Assembly (NCBI GenBank): GCA_035294305.1
Contig: DATGLD010000030.1
Coordinates: forward strand, 248,001-312,000
Source of the DNA: DASRBN01 sp035294305
GTDB lineage: Bacteria; Chloroflexota; Ktedonobacteria; Ktedonobacterales; Ktedonobacteraceae
Length of the DNA: 64,000 nucleotides
Direction of reading: 5' to 3'
Shown here: in pieces, positions 52,172-60,886 of the stretch
Layout of the letters: every line of letters starts with the position of its first letter
Position numbering within the stretch: position 1 is the stretch's first letter
Made by a program: the position numbers and the translations under genes
Notes under the pieces: model-generated
Databases searched by the model: none
What the model was told of the DNA's origin: nothing
The model's input: only the letters and a program-made list of their open reading frames with translations

Positions 52172-53404
52172 TCACGCTGGTAGTTTTTCTAGCGCCTGGT
52201 CCAGATCATCGATAATATCCTTTACATCCTCGATACCGGCAGATAAGCGGATACAGCCATCTGAAATGCCAATATGCTGGCGCTCAGTGGGTGTCAGATT
52301 GCGGTGTGAAGACATGGGTGGGTAACTCACCTCGGTATAGACATCACCGAGCGTCGTGGCCGGTAAACAGAGGTTCAGATTGTCCATGAAGTGGTAGACA
52401 GCGTCACGGGACTGGTTCTTTAATTCAAATGCCAGCAGCCCGCCAGACCTTTGGGGGCGAAGCATCTGTGAAGCGAGTTCATGCTGTGGATGGTTGGGCA
52501 GTCCAGGGTAATAGACGCGCTCAACGGCAGGATGCGCCTGCAAGAAATCGGCTACCTGTAAGGCATTCGTGCAATGCCGCTCCATGCGTAGTGCCAGCGT
52601 CTTCAATCCACGCATAATCAAGAACGACTCGAATGGGCTGAGCATCGCTCCCAGCATCGTGGCATAGCCGCGCAGCTGCTCGACCTGCGCATTGCGAGCC
52701 CCAACGACGACTCCGGCAGTACTATCACCATGCCCGCCCAGGTATTTCGTTGCGCTATGCACCACCAGGTCAAAACCTAGCGTGATAGGTTGAACCAGGT
52801 AGGGAGTGGCAAAAGTACTATCGACGATGCTCACCGCGCCAGCATCATGCGCGGCCGCGCTGATCGCAGCAAGGTCTGTTACGCGCGTCAATGGATTGGA
52901 GATCGTCTCTATGTAGACAACATCCGGCTGCTCTTCCCGGATGATATCGCCGGCCTGGGCGCAACACAGGTCGCGCAATTGTACCTCGACACCTACCGGT
53001 TTAAAGATTGTGCGCATCAGACCGATAGTCGGACCATAGAGGTCCTGAGCGGCCAGAATCTTTGTGCCCGGCGCAAGTCCCGCCGCCAGCAGCGCGGCAT
53101 GAATAGCGGCCATGCCGGAAGCGAAGACTACCGCGCCGGCCCCTTTTTCCGCCTGTGCCAGCGTATTCTCAAGCGCTTGAGCGTTAGGATTCCCCTGCCG
53201 CGCATAGACATAGGCCTCCTCTCCGTTGGAAAGGCGGCTGGTAAACGCCTGGTCGAGCGCTTCAGCATTCGTATGCAGGTAGGTTGTGCTAGCGTAGATA
53301 GGCTGGGTGGTTGGGGTAATCACGTTGCTTGTATTGGCAACGCTTTTACCACCATGCACCAGTAGCGTGTCTAAAGTCCAGGTTGAGTCATCGGATCGTT
53401 TCAA
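52172..53404 (-). CDS. Cys/Met-metabolism PLP-dependent enzyme (cystathionine synthase/lyase or methionine gamma-lyase type)
   Basis: 410 residues if translation starts at TTG 53404, which has GAGG 6 bases upstream and overlaps the preceding stop as TTGA; an upstream GTG-type start at 53470 would add 22 residues and overlap the previous gene by 70 bases. The schiff-base lysine is in VVHSATKYLGGHGD. Other family motifs are PIYASTTYL, YARQGNPNAQALE, FASGMAAIHA, YIETISNPL, SIVDSTFATP and IRLSAGIED. Enzymes here act on homocysteine, cystathionine or methionine. The exact reaction cannot be set from sequence. Third gene of a minus-strand operon. Confidence 0.88.
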   Translation of the reverse strand: MKRSDDSTWTLDTLLVHGGKSVANTSNVITPTTQPIYASTTYLHTNAEALDQAFTSRLSNGEEAYVYARQGNPNAQALENTLAQAEKGAGAVVFASGMAAIHAALLAAGLAPGTKILAAQDLYGPTIGLMRTIFKPVGVEVQLRDLCCAQAGDIIREEQPDVVYIETISNPLTRVTDLAAISAAAHDAGAVSIVDSTFATPYLVQPITLGFDLVVHSATKYLGGHGDSTAGVVVGARNAQVEQLRGYATMLGAMLSPFESFLIMRGLKTLALRMERHCTNALQVADFLQAHPAVERVYYPGLPNHPQHELASQMLRPQRSGGLLAFELKNQSRDAVYHFMDNLNLCLPATTLGDVYTEVSYPPMSSHRNLTPTERQHIGISDGCIRLSAGIEDVKDIIDDLDQALEKLPA

Positions 53405-53970
53405 AGTACACCTCGCGAAGAGAGCGACACCAGGCTCCTTCCCAGGTCTCCCACCGCCAGCGATGCGCACGCATAGATGCAGGGCAACCAGTAAGGAACG
53501 CCGATCATGTCAGGATGTAGATACGAAAAGGCTCCGGCTGCTACCAGCGTCATTTCAATGAGCGTGCCTGTAATAGCCACCGCTATCGCAAGCAACAGAC
53601 TTTGCCAGCGTCTCCCGCTGAGCAGCCAGAAGTTGAGAAAGATGAGAAGGAGCAGCCCTGCTTTGGCAATCGAATCGAGCATGCTCGCTCCCACCAGCTG
53701 CGCGAGCAATAACCACGATAATTCGCCAATGCTGGTCGTGAGCCTGCGTGGAGGGCGAATATTGCCGATCAGCGGATCGACCAGCGGGTGAGAATAACCG
53801 ATGGCAACGGCAGCAGCGCCAAAAAGGAGCGGCGCCCACCATGCCAGGCCGAACAGCACGGGCCTGCTATAGCGCTCGACATGATTCAACACATCGATGG
53901 CATCAAGCCCTGTGCCTAAAATCGCGCCCAGCAGAAAGAGCCATACTATTACCCATCCCGCATACTTCAT
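53401..53970 (-). CDS. Membrane protein of unknown function, possible INSIG-like
   Basis: 189 residues from ATG 53970 (an in-frame TTG at 53991 immediately follows the previous stop and may be used instead). Four to six membrane segments: YAGWVIVWLFLLGAILGTGL, VLFGLAWWAPLLFGAAAVAIGY, LSWLLLAQLVGASMLDS, AGLLLLIFLNFWLLS, LLLAIAVAITGTLIEMTLVAAG. The last part (FSYLHPDMIGVPYWLPCIYACASLAVGDLGRSL) faintly recalls the INSIG family signature. That likeness is from memory and needs a profile search. It lies between the redoxin and the PLP enzyme genes with almost no spacing, so the three are one operon. Confidence 0.75.
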   Translation of the reverse strand: MKYAGWVIVWLFLLGAILGTGLDAIDVLNHVERYSRPVLFGLAWWAPLLFGAAAVAIGYSHPLVDPLIGNIRPPRRLTTSIGELSWLLLAQLVGASMLDSIAKAGLLLLIFLNFWLLSGRRWQSLLLAIAVAITGTLIEMTLVAAGAFSYLHPDMIGVPYWLPCIYACASLAVGDLGRSLVSLSSRGVL

Positions 53971-53991
53971 ATAGCCATAACCAATCCGCAA

Positions 53992-54483
53992 CTAAGGCGT
54001 GCAGAGCCGATTCAGATAGCGGAGCGCATCCAGCAGTTCCTCAATTGAGGGCAAGCTAGCTTCATCGTCGGCTATCCATTGCTGGTAAAGGGCGCTGTAG
54101 CGGTCGGCCAGGACGATGCTGGGGCGCACAGTCTCCGCTTCGCCTTCCCAAGACGTATAGCGGGAGATCACTTCACCTGCCGGGTCAGCAAGCAGCGCGA
54201 AAGGCAGGTGCAAATCTTCCTGGGTTTGTAGGTTGGTGATAACCGGATCAGGTGAAATTGCCAGGATGGAGCAATCCTCTTCACGAAAATCCGCATAGCG
54301 CTGAGCGAAAGCGCGCAGCAAGCCACGAGTCTCACCTGTGGTCGAGCTTCTTGCAATCAGCAGTACGAGATGCTCGCGTTGTTTATAATCCCAGGGGCTA
54401 TGGGGCATACCATCCGCGCCTGGCAGGGTGAAAGCCGGTATGATCTGTCCCACTTCAATCAGTGGCCGGTTTGTATTCGACAT
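53992..54483 (-). CDS. Redoxin/peroxiredoxin-fold protein lacking the catalytic cysteine
   Basis: 163 residues from ATG 54483 (GAGGA 8 bases upstream; the open frame continues to 54543). Thioredoxin-fold pattern of AhpC/TSA proteins: IEVGQIIPAFTLPGADGMPHSPWDYKQREHLVLLIA...CSILAISPDPV...LPFALLADPAGEVISRYTSWEG...PSIVLADRYSALYQQW. Where peroxiredoxins have the PxxxTxxC motif this protein reads ARSSTTGETRG, without the cysteine. Thiol peroxidase chemistry is therefore unlikely. First gene of the minus-strand operon. Confidence 0.78.
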   Translation of the reverse strand: MSNTNRPLIEVGQIIPAFTLPGADGMPHSPWDYKQREHLVLLIARSSTTGETRGLLRAFAQRYADFREEDCSILAISPDPVITNLQTQEDLHLPFALLADPAGEVISRYTSWEGEAETVRPSIVLADRYSALYQQWIADDEASLPSIEELLDALRYLNRLCTP

Positions 54484-54875
54484 AGTTAAAATCCTCATAA
54501 TATCAGCAGCAACTGGATTTTCGGATGTTTCCTCATGTAGCATTGTACATCATGGGAGGTAGGGGATGCTTTGCAGGCTTGAGGATAATGAAAAATGGAA
54601 CCGCGTTTAGCAGGAAGTAGGTAGAAGGCAGTTACTGGGAAATCTTCCTTTAAAATGCTTGACTTTTGATTTTTTTTGTGTAATATTAGATATAGAAATG
54701 CAACCATAAAGTGAAATCGATGATTTTTAAGTGAGAGTCTGCTCATTGCAAAGGGCTGTTCAAAGAGAGGAGCCTTGTTATGGAGAGAATATCTGATGGT
54801 ATTGCAAGCAGGTAAGGAGCACATCTGACTTTCATCAAGATTCTTTTCGTTACCTCAAGCCTGGCCAGTGATATC

Positions 54876-55076
54876 ATGGGAGGGGAATATGTTGGCCTGA
54901 CAGCTAATGCGCCTGTTTGCTACGTCGTGATCCACGGCCCATTCCTGGCAACGAATTTACATCTTTCTCCTTCGGTACATATTAAGCAGCCGCCTGTGGT
55001 AGACACGACTGAGATCGTTCTTGACGGACTGGGGGGCACCTGCTACAGGATACTCGTAGATACTCTTTTAAATTAG
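54876..55076 (+). CDS. Possible 66-residue small protein ending at a terminator
   Basis: ATG 54876 to TAG 55076, with no strong ribosome binding site. Composition looks protein-like (VCYVVIHGPFLATNLHL, VVDTTEIVLDGLGG), but no domain is recognised. The stop codon sits right before a strong terminator, so the region is transcribed and terminated. A GGGGGGCACC stretch (55031-55040) loosely recalls a T-box core, too weakly to call. It could be a small gene or a non-coding leader. Confidence 0.3.
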   Translation: MGGEYVGLTANAPVCYVVIHGPFLATNLHLSPSVHIKQPPVVDTTEIVLDGLGGTCYRILVDTLLN

Positions 55077-55077
55077 C

Positions 55078-55110
55078 AAGCTGCCTTGGAAATCCAGGGC
55101 GGCTTTTTTT
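55078..55110 (+). terminator. Rho-independent terminator upstream of tdh
   Basis: AAGCTGCCTTGGA (55078-55090) pairs with TCCAGGGCGGCTT (55093-55105) over 13 bp with two G-T wobbles; a run of seven T follows (55104-55110). Confidence 0.8.
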
Positions 55111-55229
55111 ATGGGCAAGGTGCTATACATGCAGGTATCCCAAACCACATTCCTTGCAATCAAGGCCCACTAAGTCGCATAATTAAGGCAGCAAATAAAA
55201 ATATACTGTCGTGGAGGTGTAGAACTTTT

Positions 55230-56273
55230 ATGGAAGGTACAATGATGGCGGCCCTCAAAGCTGAGGCGGCGCCTGGAGCAACGGTTGCCCTGGTGAATAT
55301 TCCTCGTATCGGCCCGCGTGATGTGCTGGTGAAGGTGAAAGCTGCCTCTATCTGTGGCACAGACATGCATATCTATGAGTGGGATGTGTGGGCGCAGAGC
55401 CGCATGACCACCCCTCGTATCTTTGGTCATGAGTTTGCCGGCGAGATCGTCGAGGTCGGCGACGAGGTAACCCAGCTCGTTCCCGGCGATTTCGTCGCGG
55501 CGGAAACCCATATTACCTGCGGCCACTGCTACCAGTGCCGCACCGGGCAGGCGCATGTCTGCCAGAATGTGCAGATTATCGGCGTAGACCGCGACGGCGC
55601 GTTTGCCCAGTATATCGCTATTCCCGAAAGCGTGGCCTGGAAAACCGGCAAAGAGATCGATCACAGCGTTGCCTCTATTCAAGAGCCTTTCGGCAATGCT
55701 GTGCATGCCACCTTCGCGGGCGAAATCGCCGATATGACTGTGGCAGTGATCGGCTGCGGTCCCATTGGCCTCTGGGCCGTCGGGTTATCCCGCATCTCCG
55801 GTTCCAGTACCATCTTCGCCATTGAACCTAATTCCAAGCGCCTGGAAATTGCCACAAAGATGGGCGCGGACTATGTCATCAATCCCCGCGAAGTTGATCC
55901 GGTGCAGAAAGTGCTGGATGTCACCGGCGGCCTGGGCGTCGATGTCGTGCTGGAGATGTCCGGCAATCCTCTGGCAATCCGGCAGGGCTTCAAGATGCTG
56001 CGCAGTGGCGGGCGCGTCTCGCTGCTTGGCATCCCCTCGCGCATGGTCGAACTGGACCTCGCCAATGATATCATCTTCAAGGGCGCGACCGTCCTGGGTA
56101 TCTCGGGGCGGCGCATCTTCGATAGCTGGTATCGCACGCGCAGAATCCTCGAAGGCGGTCAACTCGATCTGAAGCAGGTCATTACCCATACGCTCCCGTT
56201 TGAGCAGATTCATGAGGCTATGGAGATCATGAAATCTGGCGACTGCGGCAAAATAGTGCTGACTTTTGACTGA
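55230..56273 (+). CDS. tdh: L-threonine 3-dehydrogenase
   Basis: 347 residues from ATG 55230, with GGAGG 12 bases upstream; ATGs at 55242 and 55245, with GGAAGG 4 and 7 bases upstream, are credible alternatives. Catalytic zinc ligands are in ASICGTDMHIYEWD and FGHEFAGEIVEVG; structural zinc Cys ligands are in HITCGHCYQCRTGQAHVC. NAD-binding Rossmann motif is VAVIGCGPIGLWAV, and DPFGNAVH-type EPFGNAVHATF is diagnostic of Tdh. It oxidises threonine to 2-amino-3-oxobutyrate with NAD+. It is followed 59 bases later by kbl, which completes cleavage to glycine and acetyl-CoA. Confidence 0.95.
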   Translation: MEGTMMAALKAEAAPGATVALVNIPRIGPRDVLVKVKAASICGTDMHIYEWDVWAQSRMTTPRIFGHEFAGEIVEVGDEVTQLVPGDFVAAETHITCGHCYQCRTGQAHVCQNVQIIGVDRDGAFAQYIAIPESVAWKTGKEIDHSVASIQEPFGNAVHATFAGEIADMTVAVIGCGPIGLWAVGLSRISGSSTIFAIEPNSKRLEIATKMGADYVINPREVDPVQKVLDVTGGLGVDVVLEMSGNPLAIRQGFKMLRSGGRVSLLGIPSRMVELDLANDIIFKGATVLGISGRRIFDSWYRTRRILEGGQLDLKQVITHTLPFEQIHEAMEIMKSGDCGKIVLTFD

Positions 56274-56332
56274 TGTAGCAGTGTAATTCATAGCAGGGCG
56301 CAATGAAGTGTCCTCAATTGTAAGGAGGAAGC

Positions 56333-57511
56333 ATGGACAAACTACAGCAATATTTAAAGGGCGAATTGGACGGTTTGCGAGCAAAAGGCGTTTTCAGCCT
56401 GCCACGCGAATTGGAGACGGAACAGAAGGCCACCGTTATCATCGATGGGCACGAGGTCATCACCCTTTCCTCGAACAACTATCTTGGCCTGACCGTCCAT
56501 CCGCGCCTGAAAGAGCTTGCGATTGCGGCGATTGAACGTTATGGTGTCGGTTCAGGCTCGGTGCGTACCATCGCTGGCACCATGTCGCTGCACAATGAAC
56601 TGGAAGAGAAGCTGGCGCGTTTCAAGCATACCGAAGCCTCGCTTACCTTCCAGTCAGGCTATGCCACCAACCTGGGCGTAATTTCGGCGCTGATGCAGGA
56701 AGGCGATATGATCATCAGCGACGAACTGAATCATGCCAGCATCATCGACGGTATTCGCCTGTGCAAAGCGCCGCGCAAAGTGTATCCGCATAAGGACATG
56801 GCGGGTTTGCGCCGCGCGTTAGAAGAGTCCAAAGGTGCTAACAAGGTGATGGTCGTCACCGATGGTGTCTTCAGTATGGATGGAGACATCGCTCCGCTGC
56901 CGGAAATCGTCGGGTTGGCCGAGGAGTACGGCGCATTCGTGATGGTGGATGATGCTCACTCCAGCGGCGTACTGGGCAAGAATGGGCGCGGCAGCGTCAA
57001 CCATTTCGGGCTGGATGGTCGTGTTGCTATACAGGTAGGTACGCTTTCCAAGGCCATCGGCGCGCTAGGTGGCTACGTGGCGTGTAGCAAGGACGCGCGC
57101 GATTTCCTTATGCAGCGTGCCAGGCCGGTCCTCTTCAGCACCTCTCATCCACCCTCTGTGGTAGCTACCTGTATCGGGGCTATCGATATCCTTGAAGAGG
57201 ACAACAGCCTGGTCGAGCGCCTCTGGGAGAACACGGCCTTCTTCAAGCGCGGTCTGGAACAACTTGGCTTCAATACGGGGCGCAGCGAGACTCCCATCAC
57301 GCCGGTGATTGTCGGAGAAGGCGCCCTGGCAATGCAATTCAGCAGGCGCCTCTTCGAAGAAGGTGTCTTCGCTCAGGGTATCGTCTATCCCACCGTCCCC
57401 GCCGACAAGTGTCGCGTCCGCACCATCGTTACGGCATTGCATACCCGCGATGAACTGACGAAGGCGCTCGATATCTTCGAGAAGGTAGGGAAAGAGCTGA
57501 AGATTATCTAA
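56333..57511 (+). CDS. kbl: 2-amino-3-ketobutyrate CoA ligase (glycine C-acetyltransferase)
   Basis: 392 residues with AAGGAGG before ATG. The alpha-oxoamine synthase family pattern is clear: VITLSSNNYLGL, GSGSVRTIAGT, HNELEEKLARFKHTEASLTFQSGYATNLG, ISDELNHASIIDG, VMVDDAHSSGVLGKNGRG. The PLP lysine lies in VGTLSKAIGALGGYVA. It converts 2-amino-3-oxobutyrate and CoA to glycine and acetyl-CoA, acting on the unstable product of Tdh. The tdh-kbl order is the standard threonine degradation operon. Confidence 0.95.
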   Translation: MDKLQQYLKGELDGLRAKGVFSLPRELETEQKATVIIDGHEVITLSSNNYLGLTVHPRLKELAIAAIERYGVGSGSVRTIAGTMSLHNELEEKLARFKHTEASLTFQSGYATNLGVISALMQEGDMIISDELNHASIIDGIRLCKAPRKVYPHKDMAGLRRALEESKGANKVMVVTDGVFSMDGDIAPLPEIVGLAEEYGAFVMVDDAHSSGVLGKNGRGSVNHFGLDGRVAIQVGTLSKAIGALGGYVACSKDARDFLMQRARPVLFSTSHPPSVVATCIGAIDILEEDNSLVERLWENTAFFKRGLEQLGFNTGRSETPITPVIVGEGALAMQFSRRLFEEGVFAQGIVYPTVPADKCRVRTIVTALHTRDELTKALDIFEKVGKELKII

Positions 57512-57555
57512 AACAGACATGAATCGCCCCGAATTGAGAAACAGGCAAGGTGAAG

Positions 57556-57643
57556 AGGGCGATCACAAGGGTACGCCCTTACTATGGTACGCCCCTCTCA
57601 TGAACTCGTGGTCATAGTAAGGGCGTACCCTTGTGGTCGCCCT
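57556..57643. repeat. 31-bp near-perfect inverted repeat between convergent genes
   Basis: 57556-57586 (AGGGCGATCACAAGGGTACG...ACTATG) pairs with 57613-57643 over 31 bases with one wobble; the loop is 26 bases. It lies between the convergent kbl and HAD genes and may serve both transcript ends. No T tract is present. Confidence 0.85.
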
Positions 57644-57687
57644 GGCGCTCAATCTTTCGAACACTGCTATACAGTTCGTTCTCTGTT

Positions 57688-58494
57688 TTAGATAATCTTC
57701 GCTAAAATTAGTTCCTCGATTGCTCGCGCTACACCTTCCTCGGCATTGCTGGCGGTAACGTAATCGGCCTGTTTTTTAACCTCGTCGTGCGCGTTACCCA
57801 TGGCAATACCCAATCCGGCGAATTGCAGCATGCCGATATCATTGTGGTTATCTCCGAAAGCCACAACCTCTTCCGGCGGAATATGCAGGTCCGCGGCGAT
57901 CACTTTCAAAGCATTGCCTTTTGATGTCGATGGATGCAGAAATTCTATCAGGTCGAACGAAGATTGCGTGACATAGAGCTTGCCCTCGAAGAGATTTTCA
58001 AGTTCTGAACGCCTGCCCCGTATCTTGCTCTCTTCTCCAACGCCTACCAGTTTGACGCACTGCAATGGGTAAAGGCTTGCCACATCCTCAACCTCGACAA
58101 CTGGCGGAACCGGTGGACGATACCAGTTGCGAGCGCGAGGAGTATCCTTATCGACATAGACGCGATGAATGGTGTGATAGGCGCGATAGAAGCCGAGGCT
58201 GCGCAAGGTATCGAGGACGGGCAAGATATATTCGCCGGGGAAAGGCTTTTCGTGATAAATGTTGCCCTGCAAGTCGGCGATCACCGCCCCATTTTCAATG
58301 ATCTGAGGCCCTTGCAGTGGAAGTTCGCCGCAGACGCTCTGTAAGACTGCCAGATTCTGCCCTGTGGCAATCACTATGGTAATACCTGCTTCAGCGGCGC
58401 GAAAGAGCGCCAGGCGCGTGCGGGGCGTGATGATTTTATTGGGTTGCGGCGTAAGCAGGGTTCCATCGAGGTCTATGGCGAGTAGGCGATACAC
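57688..58494 (-). CDS. HAD-superfamily hydrolase, Cof type
   Basis: 268 residues. Motif I LLAIDLDGTLLT (nucleophile and general acid aspartates), motif II IVIATGQN, motif III lysine in STSKGNALKVI, and motif IV VVAFGDNHNDIGML. A large C2-type cap domain lies between motifs II and III. This plan is the Cof/YbiV sugar-phosphate phosphatase subgroup. Substrate unknown. The start overlaps the end of the esterase-like remnant by about 60 bases. Confidence 0.92.
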   Translation of the reverse strand: MYRLLAIDLDGTLLTPQPNKIITPRTRLALFRAAEAGITIVIATGQNLAVLQSVCGELPLQGPQIIENGAVIADLQGNIYHEKPFPGEYILPVLDTLRSLGFYRAYHTIHRVYVDKDTPRARNWYRPPVPPVVEVEDVASLYPLQCVKLVGVGEESKIRGRRSELENLFEGKLYVTQSSFDLIEFLHPSTSKGNALKVIAADLHIPPEEVVAFGDNHNDIGMLQFAGLGIAMGNAHDEVKKQADYVTASNAEEGVARAIEELILAKII

Positions 58495-59035
58495 GAGTTG
58501 CTCCTGAGTTGTATTTATTCTCTGTTTCCATCAGTATATCTAGCTTGCCTGTCGTCTTGCAAGTTAATCTTCGCTCGAAAGTATTGCCAGATCGTTCCGA
58601 CATATCGCGCAGGTGCCGGTTAGCAATGAGAAGGTTGGGCCTGGTACCCATAGCTGGGCGAGTTTCCAGTAGTCCCACGCTTAGATAGCGCTTCAGAGGC
58701 AGTCGCGGGCTGGCAACAAACTGGCGAGTAAGCCATTCGTACTCCACCTCCTGCTCAGGTTTCCAGTAGAATGCCCCGGACTGCGACAGTATGTTGCCGA
58801 ACAACGTGGGGTAGCGCAGCCCTGCGTAAGCTGCTGCGAGTCCGCCCAGACTCATACCGCCCACGATTGCCTGTGGCGGATGCGTGCTTATCTGAAAACG
58901 GGTACGAACCCATGGGAGTGGCTCTCGCGCTAAAAAGTCGGTGAAGGATGCGTTGCAGGCTAATTCAACAGAGCGCATTGTATCGTCGGGGTGTCCAATC
59001 ATTCCATACAGTCCCCATGTCCCTTGTGTTTGCAC
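58436..59035 (-). pseudogene. Remnant of an enterochelin-esterase-like alpha/beta hydrolase
   Basis: The open frame of 199 codons contains the core of Fes-type esterases: MRSVELACNASFTDFLAREPLPWV, then nucleophile serine in IVGGMSLGGLAAAYAG, then NILSQSGAFYWKPEQE and LLIANRHLRDM near 58620. The N-terminal half of such proteins and the C-terminal HGGHD-type histidine region are missing. The remainder after about 58600 has no likeness and reads into the HAD gene. The upstream neighbour's stop codon is only 12 bases away. I take it as a decayed gene. Confidence 0.7.
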
Positions 59036-59047
59036 TGAAGAGGAGTA

Positions 59048-59935
59048 TTACAGAATTAACTCCACTTCCTTCGGCTCGGCAACGGGGCTATAGCACATCA
59101 CGGGCGGTGCCACCTTCAAGCCCTCTACATTTTCATAGGCGGCGAGTTGCTCGGCAAATCCTTCGGGGCCTGCCTGCGTAACTATCGCCAGCTTGTCCAG
59201 CAGCGCCAGGTCTTCCTCGCCGGTCAGCTCTTTGAGCATGATGCCCCACGTATCCCATAGTAGCAGTTCCATCTTGTTTTGCGCGGCCAGGTCTTGAATC
59301 AATTTGTGACTGATAAACCACCATCCCTTCGCGAAACTCTCAGGCTCGACGCCAAATTTGTCGGGATTGGCCTTATCTGCCCGGCACCATTGCCAGGCCA
59401 GACCGCCCACAATGAACTGGTCGCGAGGCACATCATGCACATCGAAGCGTATCCGATTCTCCTGAATATGCCGCTCGCTCATTTCAGGGTCAACCAGTCG
59501 CCAGCGCTGCTCTTTCGTGTCCCAACATTCCGCTATTTCGTGATCGTGGTTGAAGTTAGGAGTAAAGTAGGCGGCAAAGCCAATGCGTGTGCGCGTGGGG
59601 ATGCCGCGATAACGCGCCATCGAGCAAAACAGGGTCGCGAAATCACGGCAGCAACCAACGAACCGCTTTTCAGGAGGCCGCGGCTCGGTCAAGGGACGGT
59701 CGTCGAGTTCGCGTATGCGGGCCAGCATCTTCGGTACGTAGTGGGTATCAATCTCCGCTAATCGCTCGTCCGGTACCGTATAGTTGAACATCTCCGCGCC
59801 TCGATAATGGATAATCAGTCCCTGTACGACTTTGCAGAGGCCGGCGATATCAGCGGGTAAGTCCTCGTACAAGTGAGCATATTCCGCCGGGTTGGTAATG
59901 CTGCTTTGCTCTGTATAGTAAGCTGCCAGCTCCAT
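59048..59935 (-). CDS. Transglutaminase-like superfamily protein
   Basis: 295 residues from ATG 59935 (GAAGGAAGGA 9 bases upstream; the frame extends to 59968). Catalytic triad positions: Cys in FVGCCRDFATLFCSMAR, His in HDHEIAECWD, Asp in WRLVDPEMSE. The N-terminal part has a helical segment, and the C-terminal about 100 residues are unassigned. Bacterial members are often proteases or peptide cross-linking or hydrolysing enzymes. No signal peptide is seen. Confidence 0.85.
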   Translation of the reverse strand: MELAAYYTEQSSITNPAEYAHLYEDLPADIAGLCKVVQGLIIHYRGAEMFNYTVPDERLAEIDTHYVPKMLARIRELDDRPLTEPRPPEKRFVGCCRDFATLFCSMARYRGIPTRTRIGFAAYFTPNFNHDHEIAECWDTKEQRWRLVDPEMSERHIQENRIRFDVHDVPRDQFIVGGLAWQWCRADKANPDKFGVEPESFAKGWWFISHKLIQDLAAQNKMELLLWDTWGIMLKELTGEEDLALLDKLAIVTQAGPEGFAEQLAAYENVEGLKVAPPVMCYSPVAEPKEVELIL

Positions 59936-60187
59936 GTCTGTATTCCTTCCTTCATCTGCTGGTGTCAATTAAGCTCTATCGTTACTAACCTCATTATAAC
60001 AAACGAATCCTGACACCTGCTGTCAAGATTCGCTCAAAATCTTGCTGTCTCTCTGAGAAAGCTGTTCTTTTCTTATATATGAGCAGCAATTCTTGATATA
60101 AAACTTATCCGTTTGAAAATACTGGGAAGCCGTTATGGTGTAGAATTTATTAGCTATACTATCCAGTAGGAGATCAAAGGAGGAACA

Positions 60188-60796
60188 ATGCCGATTAAAG
60201 CCGTTATCTTCGATTTTGGGGGCGTGATGGGTATAAGAGAAGATTGGAGCAGGCACCGCAAATGGGAAAAGCGTCTGGGCTTGCGAGAAAAAGAATTGTC
60301 TGAAAAAGTATATCTCTCCGAAGTTGGGAATCGCGCAACAATCGGCCAGGCTACTACCGAGGAGGTCTGGCAACAGGTCGTTCGTGACTTTGGCCTGGAT
60401 ACAGAACAGGCAAGAGAACTCAGACGAGACTTTGAGGCAGCGGAACTATTCAATGAAGAACTGGCCTCGTTTCTGCGTTCGTTGCGTCCACGATATAAGA
60501 CGGCTATTCTAAGCAATGCCTGGTTTGGGGCGCGTGAGATATTCACAGAAACCTATAAGCTGGATGATATGGTTGATGTCATCATTGTTTCATATGAGGA
60601 AGGGCTTGCCAAACCCGATCCTCGTATTTTTCAGCTTGTCTGTGAACGGCTGCATGCGCGGCCATCTGAAATAATTTTCGTCGATGACTGGCCTCCACAT
60701 GTCCAGGCGGCCTCTGCTTTGGGAATGAAGGGCATCGTTTACCAGACGAATGAGCAGGTTATGGCCGATGTGCGGAAGTGTCTTGAAGAAGACTGA
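60188..60796 (+). CDS. HAD-superfamily hydrolase, subfamily IA type
   Basis: 202 residues with AAAGGAGGAA before ATG. Motif I VIFDFGGVMG (aspartate at the nucleophile position; the usual second aspartate is glycine, as in many subfamily IA members), a helical cap, motif II TAILSNAW, motif III lysine in GLAKPDPRIF, motif IV IFVDDWPPHVQAA. The subgroup includes phosphatases and dehalogenase-like enzymes. Substrate unknown. Confidence 0.9.
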   Translation: MPIKAVIFDFGGVMGIREDWSRHRKWEKRLGLREKELSEKVYLSEVGNRATIGQATTEEVWQQVVRDFGLDTEQARELRRDFEAAELFNEELASFLRSLRPRYKTAILSNAWFGAREIFTETYKLDDMVDVIIVSYEEGLAKPDPRIFQLVCERLHARPSEIIFVDDWPPHVQAASALGMKGIVYQTNEQVMADVRKCLEED

Positions 60797-60886
60797 GATT
60801 TCGGAAACTTGCCAAATGCATACCCCGCTCTTATACTACCATGCAGAGCCTTTTGCTAAAAATAACGTGCGTTTGGAGTAACAAGG

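Larger units (their letters stand above)
54484..55229. other. Long leader/intergenic region upstream of tdh
   Basis: About 690 bases. It holds a possible 66-codon small gene (54876-55076) and a strong terminator (55078-55110), both listed separately. The arrangement is compatible with an independent small transcript or an attenuated leader of tdh. Confidence 0.5.

Noticed and set aside
55024..55060. T-box-like GGGGGGCACC core
   Set aside because: Matches the T-box consensus only partly, no matching antiterminator or specifier loop could be drawn, and a T-box before a degradation operon would be unusual.
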